From: Acidobacteriota bacterium
Lineage (GTDB): Bacteria > Acidobacteriota > Vicinamibacteria > Vicinamibacterales > CAVVIG01
NCBI GenBank assembly: GCA_017883165.1
Contig: JADGOC010000014.1
Span: 1-43,547, forward strand
Direction of reading: 5' to 3'
DNA: 43,547 bases
The notes under the pieces are model-generated. The model made no database searches. It had not been told where the DNA came from and saw nothing but the letters and a program-made list of their open reading frames with translations. This document shows, piece after piece, positions 7,624 through 18,588 of the stretch (positions within the stretch are counted from its first letter, which is position 1; every line of letters starts with the position of its first letter). Both the position numbers and the translations under genes were made by a program.

Positions 7624-7914
7624 AAGCAGGCCACGAAGACGAGGTGTTCGACGGCCTTAATCTCGAGAACGATCTGATTGGCGACCACGATGTCCAGGCG
7701 TTGATGACAGAGCGGCTGGCCTCGCTATGAACCTGGAATGCCTTTTCCTTTCCAAACGGAATGCGTTGGGCTTCGAGTTCCAAGTGCACGATGGACCACG
7801 ATGCAACAACCGATGGTCTGGTGAATCAGAGTCTCGAGTTCGTCTGACAGCTGACTGGGAATCTTCAGCATAGAGACTCTTCCCTCTTCTTCGTGCCTTC
7901 GTGTCTTCGTGGTT
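7591..7914. repeat. CACRAAG-family inverted repeat flanking a decayed gene
   Basis: The left arm (7591-7620) is a 9-nt tandem of ACCACAAAG ending ACCACGAA, with a further CCACGAAGACG at 7630-7640. The right arm (7886-7914) is CTTCTTCGTGCCTTCG-TGTCTTCGTGGTT, the imperfect reverse complement. The arms enclose about 265 nt holding the remnant of a GxxExxY gene. The left arm forms the 3' end of mazG. Two further inverted copies without a gene lie at 10491-10568 and 41012-41117. Confidence 0.85.
7624..7871 (-). pseudogene. GxxExxY (PD-(D/E)XK nuclease superfamily) remnant
   Basis: Three pieces in different minus-strand frames line up, in order, with the roughly 125-residue GxxExxY family. Piece 1 (about 7871-7785) starts MLKIPSQLSDELE and has TIGCCIVVHRALG. 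Piece 2 (about 7789-7720) has LELEAQRIPFGKEKAFQV. Piece 3 (about 7705-7624) has RLDIVVANQIVLEIKAVEHL, including the D...ExK residues of the nuclease fold. The joint between pieces 1 and 2 lacks the dozen or so residues that carry the name-giving G-x-x-E-x-x-Y motif, so a small deletion occurred. A frameshift separates pieces 2 and 3, and the C-terminal third is replaced by the repeat arm. It cannot make a working protein. The family assignment of the pieces is from remembered consensus. Confidence 0.8.
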
Positions 7915-7938
7915 GCATTTGCTCTTTTGACGATCGGT

Positions 7939-10446
7939 TCAGCGTGCGATAAACGTTCTGCCCGTGAACGTGTGGATGTCGATCGCGTATCCATCCGTGT
8001 CGACCGCGACCGCGCCGTCGCGGTCGGTGCGGAAGATCTCGGCGCCGGCGGCGCGATAGCGATCGAGCACGTCCGGCGCGGGGTGGCCGAAATAGTTCCC
8101 GCGCCCCACGCTCACGACGGCGGCTCGAGGCGCGATCGCGCGTACAAAGCCGGGAGTACTGGATGTGAGGCTGCCGTGGTGCGGCACCTTCACGACCCTC
8201 AACCGCGCCGGCGGTATCGTGGCGGCCAACACGCGCTCCGCCTCCTTGCCGATGTCGCCGGGCAACAGCACCGAGACGTCGCGCCAGCGAAGTTCGATCA
8301 CGATCGAATCGTCGTTGCGGACGCGCTGGCGCTCCCAGTCCGCGGCCCCCGGATGCCGCACGATTACCTCAACATCGTCCACCACAATGCGATCGCCGAC
8401 CGTCACGTTCGCCCACTTGAGGCCGAGCACGTGCGCCTCGTCGCGCAGCGCCCGCAACGGCTCGAAGCGCGGCACCGGAATGCCTTCCCACACTTCACCC
8501 GGCCGGAACTCGCGCAGCACGGCGGCGGCGCCGCCAATGTGATCCGGATCGCCATGGGTCAGCCCGACGTAATTCAAGCGGCGGACGCCGGCGTCGCGCA
8601 GGACGGGCGCGACCACGCGATCGCCGATGTCGAACGCCGACGAGGCGGACAGCCCGCCCGCGTCAACGAGCAGTGTGGCGCCGCGCGGGAATCGCACGAA
8701 CGCCGAATCGCCCTGGCCGACGTCGAGAAATGTCACGTGCAGACCTCCGTCGCCGCGTGCGGCGATGAGCCTCCAGGGCTCGGCGAGGATCCAGACGGCG
8801 GCGCAGGCCGCGGCCACACCCGCCGCGCGACGGACGGCGCGCGCCAGCGGCGCTTCCGCGCTGCCGGCGATCTCCCGCCGTCGCCGCCACAACGTCCACG
8901 CGGCGCCGGCGGCCATGTAGTACCCGCAGACCGCGACCCAGTGCGGCGCGGCGACCCGATACGTCACCCACGGTGCCAGGCGCACGAGCTCGGCCGACTT
9001 CACGAGGCCGAGGGCGCCAAGGTGCGCGATGTACCCGACGCCGCTCGCCAGCGGCCGCGACACCAGGGCCAGCGGCACGAGCGCCATCCCGGCGATCTGC
9101 GCGACGCCCATCAAAGGAATGGCCAGAAAGTTCAGCGCGAGGCCGGCGAACGTCACGCGCGAGAACACGAGTGCCCCGACCGGAAACAACATCGCTTCGG
9201 CCGCCGCCGACGCCGTAAACATCGCGACGAGCGGAGCGACGCGCCGCGGCAGGCGCGCCTGCAGCACGATGGGCATGACGAGCAGAATCGCCAGCGTCGC
9301 GCCGAACGTCAGCACGAACGCCGGATCAGCAATCGAGAGCGGCCCCGCCGCGATGAGGCAGCCGGCCACCAGGGCGAGCGTGTTGAGCGGCGGACTCCGG
9401 AGATCGATCGCGCGGCCCGAAAAATAGACGACCGCCATCAACGTCGCGCGATCGACCGACGCGCCACCGCCCACCAGATACCCGTACGCCACGAGCACCA
9501 CGATGGCCGAACACATCGCCGCGCGGCCGAGAAGGCCCGCCACGCGAAACGCTCCGAGCATCAGGCCGGCGAGAATCGCGATGTTGCCGCCCGAAATGGC
9601 GATGACGTGATACGTGCCCGCTTCCTGAAGCGTGCGCTGCACGTCTTCGTCCAACCCCACGCGATCGCCGATGACGATCGCGGCCACGATGGCGGCGGAA
9701 CGGGGACTCCAACGTCCCACCGCGGCGGCGATCGATCGCCTGGAGCAATCGCGGACCGACGCCATGGCTTCGTCGAGCGCGCTGCCGCGCGCCGCCGTCT
9801 CCACGAGCGCGCCGCTTTTCACGATGCCCACAAGCGTCGTTCCGCGCCGCGCGAGCGCACGTTCGTGATCGGGCACGCCCGGATCGAGATACCGCGACGG
9901 CCGGCGCAACTCCACCGGCAGACGCACACGCCGCCCCGCGCGCCAGGCGTCCGCGCGCTCAGGCCCGAGCGATCCCACGACGGTCGCCACGACGCCGCCG
10001 GCCACGGGCCGCCCGCCCATCTCGTCGACCCCGTCGACCCTGTCAACATCGATGCTCAACGACACGCCGGACGGCGTGACCGCCGCGTCGGCGCGCAGCA
10101 CGCCAGAGACGTGCGCGAACGCCTCGGCATCCTCCGGTATCAGACGATGTTCGGTGACGGCGCGTTGGCGTTCGGCGCGCGCGAGCTCGTCGAAGGCTGT
10201 CCGCAGCGTCGGCTGCCAGGCCTCGCGCCACGCGTCAGCGGCGAGCAGCGCGCCGCCGGTGAAGAAGGCGAGGCAGACCGCGCCCGCGAGAACGGCGGGC
10301 CGCGCGACACGCCACGCCCACAGCGCGCCGAGCGCGCACGCGATCAGGAGCGCGCAGGCGAGTGTCTTTGGGATGTCAGGAACGAAGAGGCCGAAGGCGG
10401 AGCCGCCGAGCAACCCGACGGCGGGCACGGCCGCGACAGTGCGCAC
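7939..10446 (-). CDS. comEC: ComEC/Rec2 DNA-uptake channel protein
   Basis: The 835-aa inner-membrane protein is predicted to carry transforming single-stranded DNA across the cytoplasmic membrane. It has N-terminal membrane helices and a soluble DUF4131-like segment. The Competence domain follows, with GTYHVIAISGGNIAIL near residue 273, then many hydrophobic helices. A C-terminal metallo-beta-lactamase domain shows LDVGQGDSAFV (about 573), THGDPDHIGG (about 628), LLPGDIG and KVPHHGS (about 752). All parts are present. The GTG at 10444-10446 is the first plausible start. It is convergent with mazG, and a hairpin repeat lies upstream between it and carB. Confidence 0.95.
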   Translation of the reverse strand: MRTVAAVPAVGLLGGSAFGLFVPDIPKTLACALLIACALGALWAWRVARPAVLAGAVCLAFFTGGALLAADAWREAWQPTLRTAFDELARAERQRAVTEHRLIPEDAEAFAHVSGVLRADAAVTPSGVSLSIDVDRVDGVDEMGGRPVAGGVVATVVGSLGPERADAWRAGRRVRLPVELRRPSRYLDPGVPDHERALARRGTTLVGIVKSGALVETAARGSALDEAMASVRDCSRRSIAAAVGRWSPRSAAIVAAIVIGDRVGLDEDVQRTLQEAGTYHVIAISGGNIAILAGLMLGAFRVAGLLGRAAMCSAIVVLVAYGYLVGGGASVDRATLMAVVYFSGRAIDLRSPPLNTLALVAGCLIAAGPLSIADPAFVLTFGATLAILLVMPIVLQARLPRRVAPLVAMFTASAAAEAMLFPVGALVFSRVTFAGLALNFLAIPLMGVAQIAGMALVPLALVSRPLASGVGYIAHLGALGLVKSAELVRLAPWVTYRVAAPHWVAVCGYYMAAGAAWTLWRRRREIAGSAEAPLARAVRRAAGVAAACAAVWILAEPWRLIAARGDGGLHVTFLDVGQGDSAFVRFPRGATLLVDAGGLSASSAFDIGDRVVAPVLRDAGVRRLNYVGLTHGDPDHIGGAAAVLREFRPGEVWEGIPVPRFEPLRALRDEAHVLGLKWANVTVGDRIVVDDVEVIVRHPGAADWERQRVRNDDSIVIELRWRDVSVLLPGDIGKEAERVLAATIPPARLRVVKVPHHGSLTSSTPGFVRAIAPRAAVVSVGRGNYFGHPAPDVLDRYRAAGAEIFRTDRDGAVAVDTDGYAIDIHTFTGRTFIAR

Positions 10447-10490
10447 GGCCGCGGCGCGTGCAAAGTTCGGGGCGCCGGCTCGTCATGAAG

Positions 10491-10568
10491 TCACGAAGAA
10501 CACGACGCTCACGAAGATCTTCAGCCACAAGACCTTCGTGTCCGTCGTGCTCTCCGTGTCTTCGTGAA
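10491..10568. repeat. CACRAAG-family inverted repeat, empty copy
   Basis: The left arm (10491-10521) reads TCACGAAGAACACGACG then CTCACGAAG. The right arm (10535-10568) is its imperfect reverse complement (TTCGTGTCCGTCGTGC, then TCTTCGTGAA). The short spacer around 10522-10534 could form a loop, giving a hairpin with roughly 30-nt arms. It fills most of the 156-nt gap between carB (stop 10603) and comEC (start 10446), both leftward. No open frame of interest lies inside. Besides possible mobility, it could act as a transcription terminator or mRNA-end stabiliser for carAB. Confidence 0.8.
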
Positions 10569-10602
10569 CAGCAGACCGCTGTATGAAGAATGTGCGCGCG
10601 GG

Positions 10603-13851
<3,249 letters not shown>

Positions 13852-13852
13852 C

Positions 13853-14992
13853 TCAGCGGGACTCTATCAGCGTCAAGAAATCGTCGAACAGATAATCCGC
13901 GTCGTGCGGGCCCGGGGAGGCCTCCGGGTGGTATTGCACGCAGAACACCGGACGCGTGCGATGACGCAGCCCCTCGATCGTGCCGTCGTACAGATTCACG
14001 TGCGTCACCTCCACATCGTCGGGCAGCGATGCCGGATCGACCGCGAACCCGTGATTCTGCGAGGTGATCTCGACCTTGCCCGACGCGAGCTTCTTGACCG
14101 GGTGATTCGCGCCGCGGTGGCCGAACTTCAGCTTGAAGGTCGTGCCGCCCATCGCGAGGCCGAGGATCTGATGGCCGAGGCAGATGCCGAACACCGGCAC
14201 GTTCGAGGCGACGAGCGCCTTCGCGTTGTCGATCGCGTAGGTGAGCGGCGCCGGATCGCCGGGGCCGTTGCTCAGAAAGACGCCGTCCGGGTTGGTGGCG
14301 AGCAGCTCCGACGCGGGGGCGGTCGCCGGATACACGCGGACGTCGCAGCCGTGCGCGCTCAGCCGGCGCATGATGTTCCACTTCATCCCGAAGTCGTACG
14401 CGGCGATCTTCAGCCGGCGCCGCGCACCCCGGGCCTCGGTGCCGGCCGGCACGCCGAACTCGCCGGGATCTTCCTGCGGCCAGTCGAACGCCTCGGCCGC
14501 CGTGACGCCGCGCACCAGATCCGACCCTTCCATCTTCGGCGCCGCCTTGGCGCGAGCGACCAGGGCCTTCGGATCGAGGTCGGCGCCGGTGGCCCCAGTA
14601 GCAATAACGCCGCGCATCACGCCCGCCGACCGCAGCAGGCGCGTGAGCGCCCGCGTGTCGATGTCGGCGATGGCGACAATGCGATGGGCGACGAGATACT
14701 CGCGGAGCGTGCCCGTGGATCGCCAGTTGCTGGCGACCGGCGACTCCTCGCGCATGATGAACCCGGCGACCTGCGGCCCGCGCGACTCGCCGTCGGCGGG
14801 CGCGATGCCGTAGTTGCCGATTTCCGGACAGGTCATCGTCACGATCTGTCCCGAGTAGGACGGATCGGTCAGCACCTCCTGGTAGCCGGTCATGCTCGTG
14901 TTGAACACGACCTCGCCGTACGCCACGCCCTCCGCGCCGGCGGCGACGCCCCGGTACCAGGTGCCGTCTTCCAATGCGAGTATCGCGTTCAT
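13853..14992 (-). CDS. carA: Carbamoyl-phosphate synthase small (glutaminase) subunit
   Basis: The 379-aa subunit supplies ammonia from glutamine to CarB. The N-terminal CPSase domain starts [15 protein letters not shown] and contains [20 protein letters not shown]. The class I glutamine amidotransferase triad is present: the Cys of FGICLGHQ near residue 270, and the His and Glu of [10 protein letters not shown] near 355. The ATG at 14990-14992 overlaps the stop of the upstream pseudokinase gene (ATGA), fixing the start and suggesting coupled expression. Confidence 0.98.
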   Translation of the reverse strand: MNAILALEDGTWYRGVAAGAEGVAYGEVVFNTSMTGYQEVLTDPSYSGQIVTMTCPEIGNYGIAPADGESRGPQVAGFIMREESPVASNWRSTGTLREYLVAHRIVAIADIDTRALTRLLRSAGVMRGVIATGATGADLDPKALVARAKAAPKMEGSDLVRGVTAAEAFDWPQEDPGEFGVPAGTEARGARRRLKIAAYDFGMKWNIMRRLSAHGCDVRVYPATAPASELLATNPDGVFLSNGPGDPAPLTYAIDNAKALVASNVPVFGICLGHQILGLAMGGTTFKLKFGHRGANHPVKKLASGKVEITSQNHGFAVDPASLPDDVEVTHVNLYDGTIEGLRHRTRPVFCVQYHPEASPGPHDADYLFDDFLTLIESR

Positions 14993-16806
14993 TTTTCCAA
15001 TGATGCCGTGACCCTGTTGCGTTCCCCGGACACGATGCGCACCGACGAGGACCAGGGCTGATAGCCGTCGTGCTCGAGGCGCACGGCGTGCTCGCCGGCG
15101 CCGATCTGCGGCACGACGAGCGGCGTGGCGCCCGCCAGCTTGCCGTCGATGAACACTTTCGCGCCCGGCGGCCGCGAATCGACGCTGAGCGAACCGGCAA
15201 CCGCCGGCGTCGCGCCGCGCGCCCCCATCGGTGATTCGGCCTGGCGCGTCCGTGCGAGCGCCACCGTCAGCGCCTGCGCCGGATGGGACGCGTTGATCAC
15301 CACGCGGCGCTCTTCGGTCGCGTAGCCTTCGCGCACCAGGCGCACGCGGTGCGCGCCGCGCGGCAGGTCGCGGATGGACGCCGGCGTCCGCCCGTGATCG
15401 CGGCCGTCGACGAACACGCGGGCGCCGGCCGGCGTCGTCCGAACGGTGAGGCGGCCGGCGGGCGTCTCGGGCGCCGGCGTCGGCGCGGCGGCCGGCGTCG
15501 GCTTTGGCGCGTCGGCGATCGCCGCATCGGTGAATTCGCGGCCGGCGGGCGGCGGCTGAACGGCCGCGGGGGCGCCTGTCGGCGCAATGGGCGGCGCCGC
15601 GCTGCCGTGATCGCGGCTGCCGATGCCATAGCCGGCGCCAAACCCGAGCGCGATGCCGACGAGCAAGGCCAGCGCGAGCGGCCACATCGCCGATCGGGAG
15701 CGCTCGAGCACCGAGATCGGATCCGGTTCAGAGACCGTGAGAAAGCCCGCAGGCGGCACGGGAATCGGCCGCTCGAGATCGGCATCGATGGCGCGCGAGG
15801 GGCTCAGCGGCCGCCCGCGCGCGATCGACGGCGGCGCGAAGGCGTCCCCTTCAATCGCGGGCGGCTCCTCGATCTCCTGATAACGCGGGGCTTCGGCGGG
15901 GCGAAGCTCGGGCTCCGGGACGTCGAGCGGGAGCAGAGGCTCGCGGCTCTTCACACTCGTGTCTCGATCGTCGACGGCCGACGTTCGACCAACGACTTCG
16001 ACTTCTCCTGGGACTCCGGGAAAGGCGCCTTTGAGCGCCGCGGCAAACTCGAGCGCGGTGTCGAATCGGTCGGCCGGATTCTCCGCGAGCGCGCGGGCGA
16101 ACGCCGCGCGGAGCGCGGACATGTCGGCGTCCGCGATCTCGGTCAACGCGTCAGCGGCCTGCTCGCCGATGGCGGCGATCCGGCGTGCCCACAGCATTTC
16201 GTGCAGAAGCGCAGCGAGGCTGAAGATGTCGGCGCGCCGATCCCAGCCCGCGCCGGCGATGCGCTCGGGCGCGGTGTACGGCCGGCGCAGGGGCGTGGGC
16301 ACGCCGACGCGTGCGAGCGCGCGCACGACGCCCAGGCCCGTCATCCGCGTCTCGTCGGTGGCGATCAGGACGTCGCGCGGGTGCAGCGCGCCATGATCCA
16401 CGTTGAGGGCCGACGCGAAGTCGAGCGCACCCGCCAGTTGGACGGCGAGCCGCAGGGCCGTGGCCGGTGGCGCCGGGCCGTGGTCGCGGACGACGATGTC
16501 GAGCGAGTCGGCGACGGCAAATTCCTGGACGAGATACGCGACGTTGGCGTCGATGCCGGCGGCGAGCGGCGCGGCGATGCCGGGGTGCGTCAACTGCGCC
16601 GCAATCAGGCGCTCGAACTCGGCCACGAGCTGATGGACGCGCTCGGGCGGCAGATCGAGCCGGAATAGTTTGATGGCAACGAGGCGATCGCGATCGGGTT
16701 CGTAGGCGCGAAAGACCGGACCTAGTGTTCCCGCGCCGATCTGATGAAGAACGCGAAACGGACCAAAGGCATCGGGTGGCGAGGAACCAGCAGCGTCCGT
16801 GTGCAG
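14989..16806 (-). CDS. Membrane PEGA-domain pseudokinase
   Basis: Read from a CTG at 16804-16806 the protein has 605 aa. The kinase-like domain keeps the glycine loop (IGAGTLGPV, 23-31) and the VAIK lysine (Lys46). The catalytic loop that should be HRDLKPxN reads HGALHPRD (138-145), with Ala140 in place of the catalytic Asp. The DFG position reads GLG (157-159), so the metal-binding Asp is lost too. It should therefore not phosphorylate. A proline-rich linker, one membrane helix (about 372-397) and two outer PEGA domains (about 447-520 and 535-605) follow. Without the CTG start, the next start (GTG at 16624-16626) would remove the glycine loop and Lys46. The gene is coupled to carA; why is unknown. 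A role as a sensory scaffold is inference. Confidence 0.85.
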   Translation of the reverse strand: MHTDAAGSSPPDAFGPFRVLHQIGAGTLGPVFRAYEPDRDRLVAIKLFRLDLPPERVHQLVAEFERLIAAQLTHPGIAAPLAAGIDANVAYLVQEFAVADSLDIVVRDHGPAPPATALRLAVQLAGALDFASALNVDHGALHPRDVLIATDETRMTGLGVVRALARVGVPTPLRRPYTAPERIAGAGWDRRADIFSLAALLHEMLWARRIAAIGEQAADALTEIADADMSALRAAFARALAENPADRFDTALEFAAALKGAFPGVPGEVEVVGRTSAVDDRDTSVKSREPLLPLDVPEPELRPAEAPRYQEIEEPPAIEGDAFAPPSIARGRPLSPSRAIDADLERPIPVPPAGFLTVSEPDPISVLERSRSAMWPLALALLVGIALGFGAGYGIGSRDHGSAAPPIAPTGAPAAVQPPPAGREFTDAAIADAPKPTPAAAPTPAPETPAGRLTVRTTPAGARVFVDGRDHGRTPASIRDLPRGAHRVRLVREGYATEERRVVINASHPAQALTVALARTRQAESPMGARGATPAVAGSLSVDSRPPGAKVFIDGKLAGATPLVVPQIGAGEHAVRLEHDGYQPWSSSVRIVSGERNRVTASLEK

Positions 16807-16812
16807 TGAAAA

Positions 16813-16819
16813 CCTCTCC
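16813..16819 (-). promoter_or_regulatory. Shine-Dalgarno that supports a CTG start
   Basis: On the minus strand GGAGAGG lies 6 nt before the CTG at 16804-16806. The frame has a stop (TGA) shortly upstream and no ATG, GTG or TTG between that stop and the glycine loop. This ribosome site is therefore the main argument for a non-standard CTG start. Confidence 0.6.
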
Positions 16820-16826
16820 GGGAAGG

Positions 16827-16861
16827 CGGTTCATCGTAACACTGAACCGTTGGCGGTTCAA
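16827..16861 (-). promoter_or_regulatory. Pseudokinase promoter overlapped by CGGTTCA half-sites
   Basis: On the minus strand TTGAAC (16856-16861) and TACGAT (16833-16838) are separated by 17 nt. This predicts a start near 16826 and a leader of about 20 nt before the CTG. The heptamer CGGTTCA occurs three times: at 16827-16833 and 16854-16860 on the plus strand, and at 16843-16849 on the minus strand. The last two form a 7-bp inverted repeat with a 4-nt loop. The copies cover the -35, spacer and downstream edge of the -10, as an operator would. Confidence 0.5.
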
Positions 16862-16882
16862 TCAATTAGCGCCGCGCGCGGC

Positions 16883-16912
16883 TTGACAGGCCGCGAGGCG
16901 CTTTGACAGAGT
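16883..16912 (+). promoter_or_regulatory. Probable leaderless promoter of bshC
   Basis: A consensus -35 TTGACA (16883-16888) is followed after 18 nt by CAGAGT (16907-16912), a weak -10. Exactly 8 nt separate this from the GTG start at 16921, so the mRNA would begin at or next to the start codon. A second TTGACA at 16903-16908 overlaps the -10. There is no Shine-Dalgarno. Confidence 0.45.
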
Positions 16913-16920
16913 AGCTTCGG

Positions 16921-18588
16921 GTGCATTCCAACCAGGCAGGCGCCGCTTCCTCAGAGTCTTCCGTACGGATTCCGGTCGACGTCCGCCGTTTTCCATGGAT
17001 CCGGCGGCTGGCGGCTGACTACGCGTACGATTTTCCGGCTGTCGCGCCGTTCTTCTCCGGCGATCCCGCCGATCGTTCGGCGTGGGCCGCCGCCATCGCG
17101 CGCACACAGGCCCACGAGCGGCGCCGTCAGGACATCGCGGACCTGATCGCCGCGCAGCAGCAGCGCCGGCACGCGCCGCCGGCCGCCGTCGAGGCCGGCC
17201 GGCGCCTCGCGGACCCGCGCACGGTCGCCGTGCTCACGGGCCAGCAGGCGGGACTTTTCGGCGGCCCGCTGTTCACGCTGCTGAAGGCGATCACGGCGTT
17301 GAAGCTCGCCGAGCAGGTGGCGCGCGATCACCACGTCCCGGCGGTCGCCGTCTTCTGGATCGACGCCGAGGATCACGATTGGGAAGAAGTGCGCGCGTGC
17401 ACGGTGTACGACGAGCAGCTGGTGCCGCACACGGTCGCGCTCCCGGCGCGCAGCGGCGATCCGGCGACCATCGCGGCCATCGCGCTGGATGCCGCGATCG
17501 CGAGCATCCTCGACGAGCTCGGAGGGATCCTGCCCGCCACCGAGTTTCGCGCGCCGCTCATCGCCGACCTCCGCCAGATTTACGCGGCCGGTCGGGGCAT
17601 GGCCGACGCGTTCGGGCGCTGGCTCGAACACGTCCTTGGCCACCGCGGCCTCGTCGTCTACGACTCGTCGGATCCCGCGTCGAAACCGCTCGCGAGCGGC
17701 GTGTTCGCGCGCGAGCTGTCGACGGCCGGGCAGACGGCGAAGCTCGCCGCGCTCGCCGGCTCCGATCTCACGGCGCGTGGCTACCACGCGCAGGTATACA
17801 TGCAGGACGACAGCCTCGCGCTCTTTCATCTCGACCGCGTCCACGGCGGACGCCGCGCCATCCGCCTGCAGGACGGCCACTTCCTCATCGGCGATGAGCG
17901 CCATGCGCCGGCGGCGCTCATCCGCCAGGCGGCGGACCGGCCGGCCGACTTCAGCCCGAACGTCCTGCTCCGCCCGATCGTGCAGGATACGCTCTTCCCC
18001 ACCATCTGTTACGTGGCCGGGCCCAGCGAGCTCGCGTACCTCGGCCAGCTGCGCGGCGTGTACGATCACTTCGGCCTCCCGATGCCGCTGATGTATCCGC
18101 GGGCGACCGCGACGCTGCTCGACGCGGCGGCCGTCCGGTTCCTCGCGAAATACGCGCTGCCGCTCGAAGCGCTTCACGCGCAGGACGAAGCCGCGCTGAA
18201 CGACCTGCTCCAGGCGCAGATTCCGCCGGAGGTCGAAGCCTCGTTCACGGAGGCGGCGCGCGTCATCGACGCGCAGATGTCGCGCGTCGCGCAGGTGATC
18301 CCCACGCTCGATCCGACGCTCGAGGGCGCCGCAAAGTCGACGCTCGGACGCATGCAGCACGATCTGCAGACGCTGCACGGCAAGATGATCCAGGCGGCGA
18401 AGCGCCGCGACGAAACCTTGCGCCGGCAGTTCATCCACGCGCGCGCCCTCGCCTTCCCCGGCGGCCACGCGCAGGAGCGCTCGATCGGCTTCGTCGCTTT
18501 TCTTAATCAGTACGGCCCGGCGCTCGTCGAGCGGCTGGACGAAGAGCTCCCGCTCGACATGGGGCGGCATTGGATCGTCACCATCTGA
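16921..18588 (+). CDS. bshC: Bacillithiol synthase (cysteine-adding enzyme) BshC
   Basis: The 555-aa protein resembles BshC, the putative last enzyme of bacillithiol synthesis, which joins cysteine to glucosaminyl-malate. Recognised blocks are IRRLAADYAYDF, TVAVLTGQQAGLFGGPLFTLLKAITALKLAEQ, PAVAVFWIDAEDHDWEEV, LLRPIVQDTLFPTICYVAGPSELAYLGQL and the C-terminal helical region. Length fits the family (about 540). The GTG at 16921 gives a short non-conserved leader before RIPVDVRRFPW. It is divergent from the pseudokinase, and its 3' end overlaps the PBP gene by 19 nt. bshA and bshB are not in the window. Confidence 0.93.
   Translation: MHSNQAGAASSESSVRIPVDVRRFPWIRRLAADYAYDFPAVAPFFSGDPADRSAWAAAIARTQAHERRRQDIADLIAAQQQRRHAPPAAVEAGRRLADPRTVAVLTGQQAGLFGGPLFTLLKAITALKLAEQVARDHHVPAVAVFWIDAEDHDWEEVRACTVYDEQLVPHTVALPARSGDPATIAAIALDAAIASILDELGGILPATEFRAPLIADLRQIYAAGRGMADAFGRWLEHVLGHRGLVVYDSSDPASKPLASGVFARELSTAGQTAKLAALAGSDLTARGYHAQVYMQDDSLALFHLDRVHGGRRAIRLQDGHFLIGDERHAPAALIRQAADRPADFSPNVLLRPIVQDTLFPTICYVAGPSELAYLGQLRGVYDHFGLPMPLMYPRATATLLDAAAVRFLAKYALPLEALHAQDEAALNDLLQAQIPPEVEASFTEAARVIDAQMSRVAQVIPTLDPTLEGAAKSTLGRMQHDLQTLHGKMIQAAKRRDETLRRQFIHARALAFPGGHAQERSIGFVAFLNQYGPALVERLDEELPLDMGRHWIVTI

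Noticed and set aside
7725-7994. 89-aa minus-strand frame as a real gene
   Set aside because: Its first half translates the repeat arm (NATTKTRRHEEE) and its second half is only the front of the GxxExxY remnant before a deletion and frame change.
7909-10488. Long plus-strand open frame opposite comEC (and similar long frames opposite carB, bshC, the PBP and pilT/ilvE)
   Set aside because: These are arginine/alanine/histidine-rich shadows created by high G+C in the antisense frame of well-recognised genes; none shows a domain or conserved motif.
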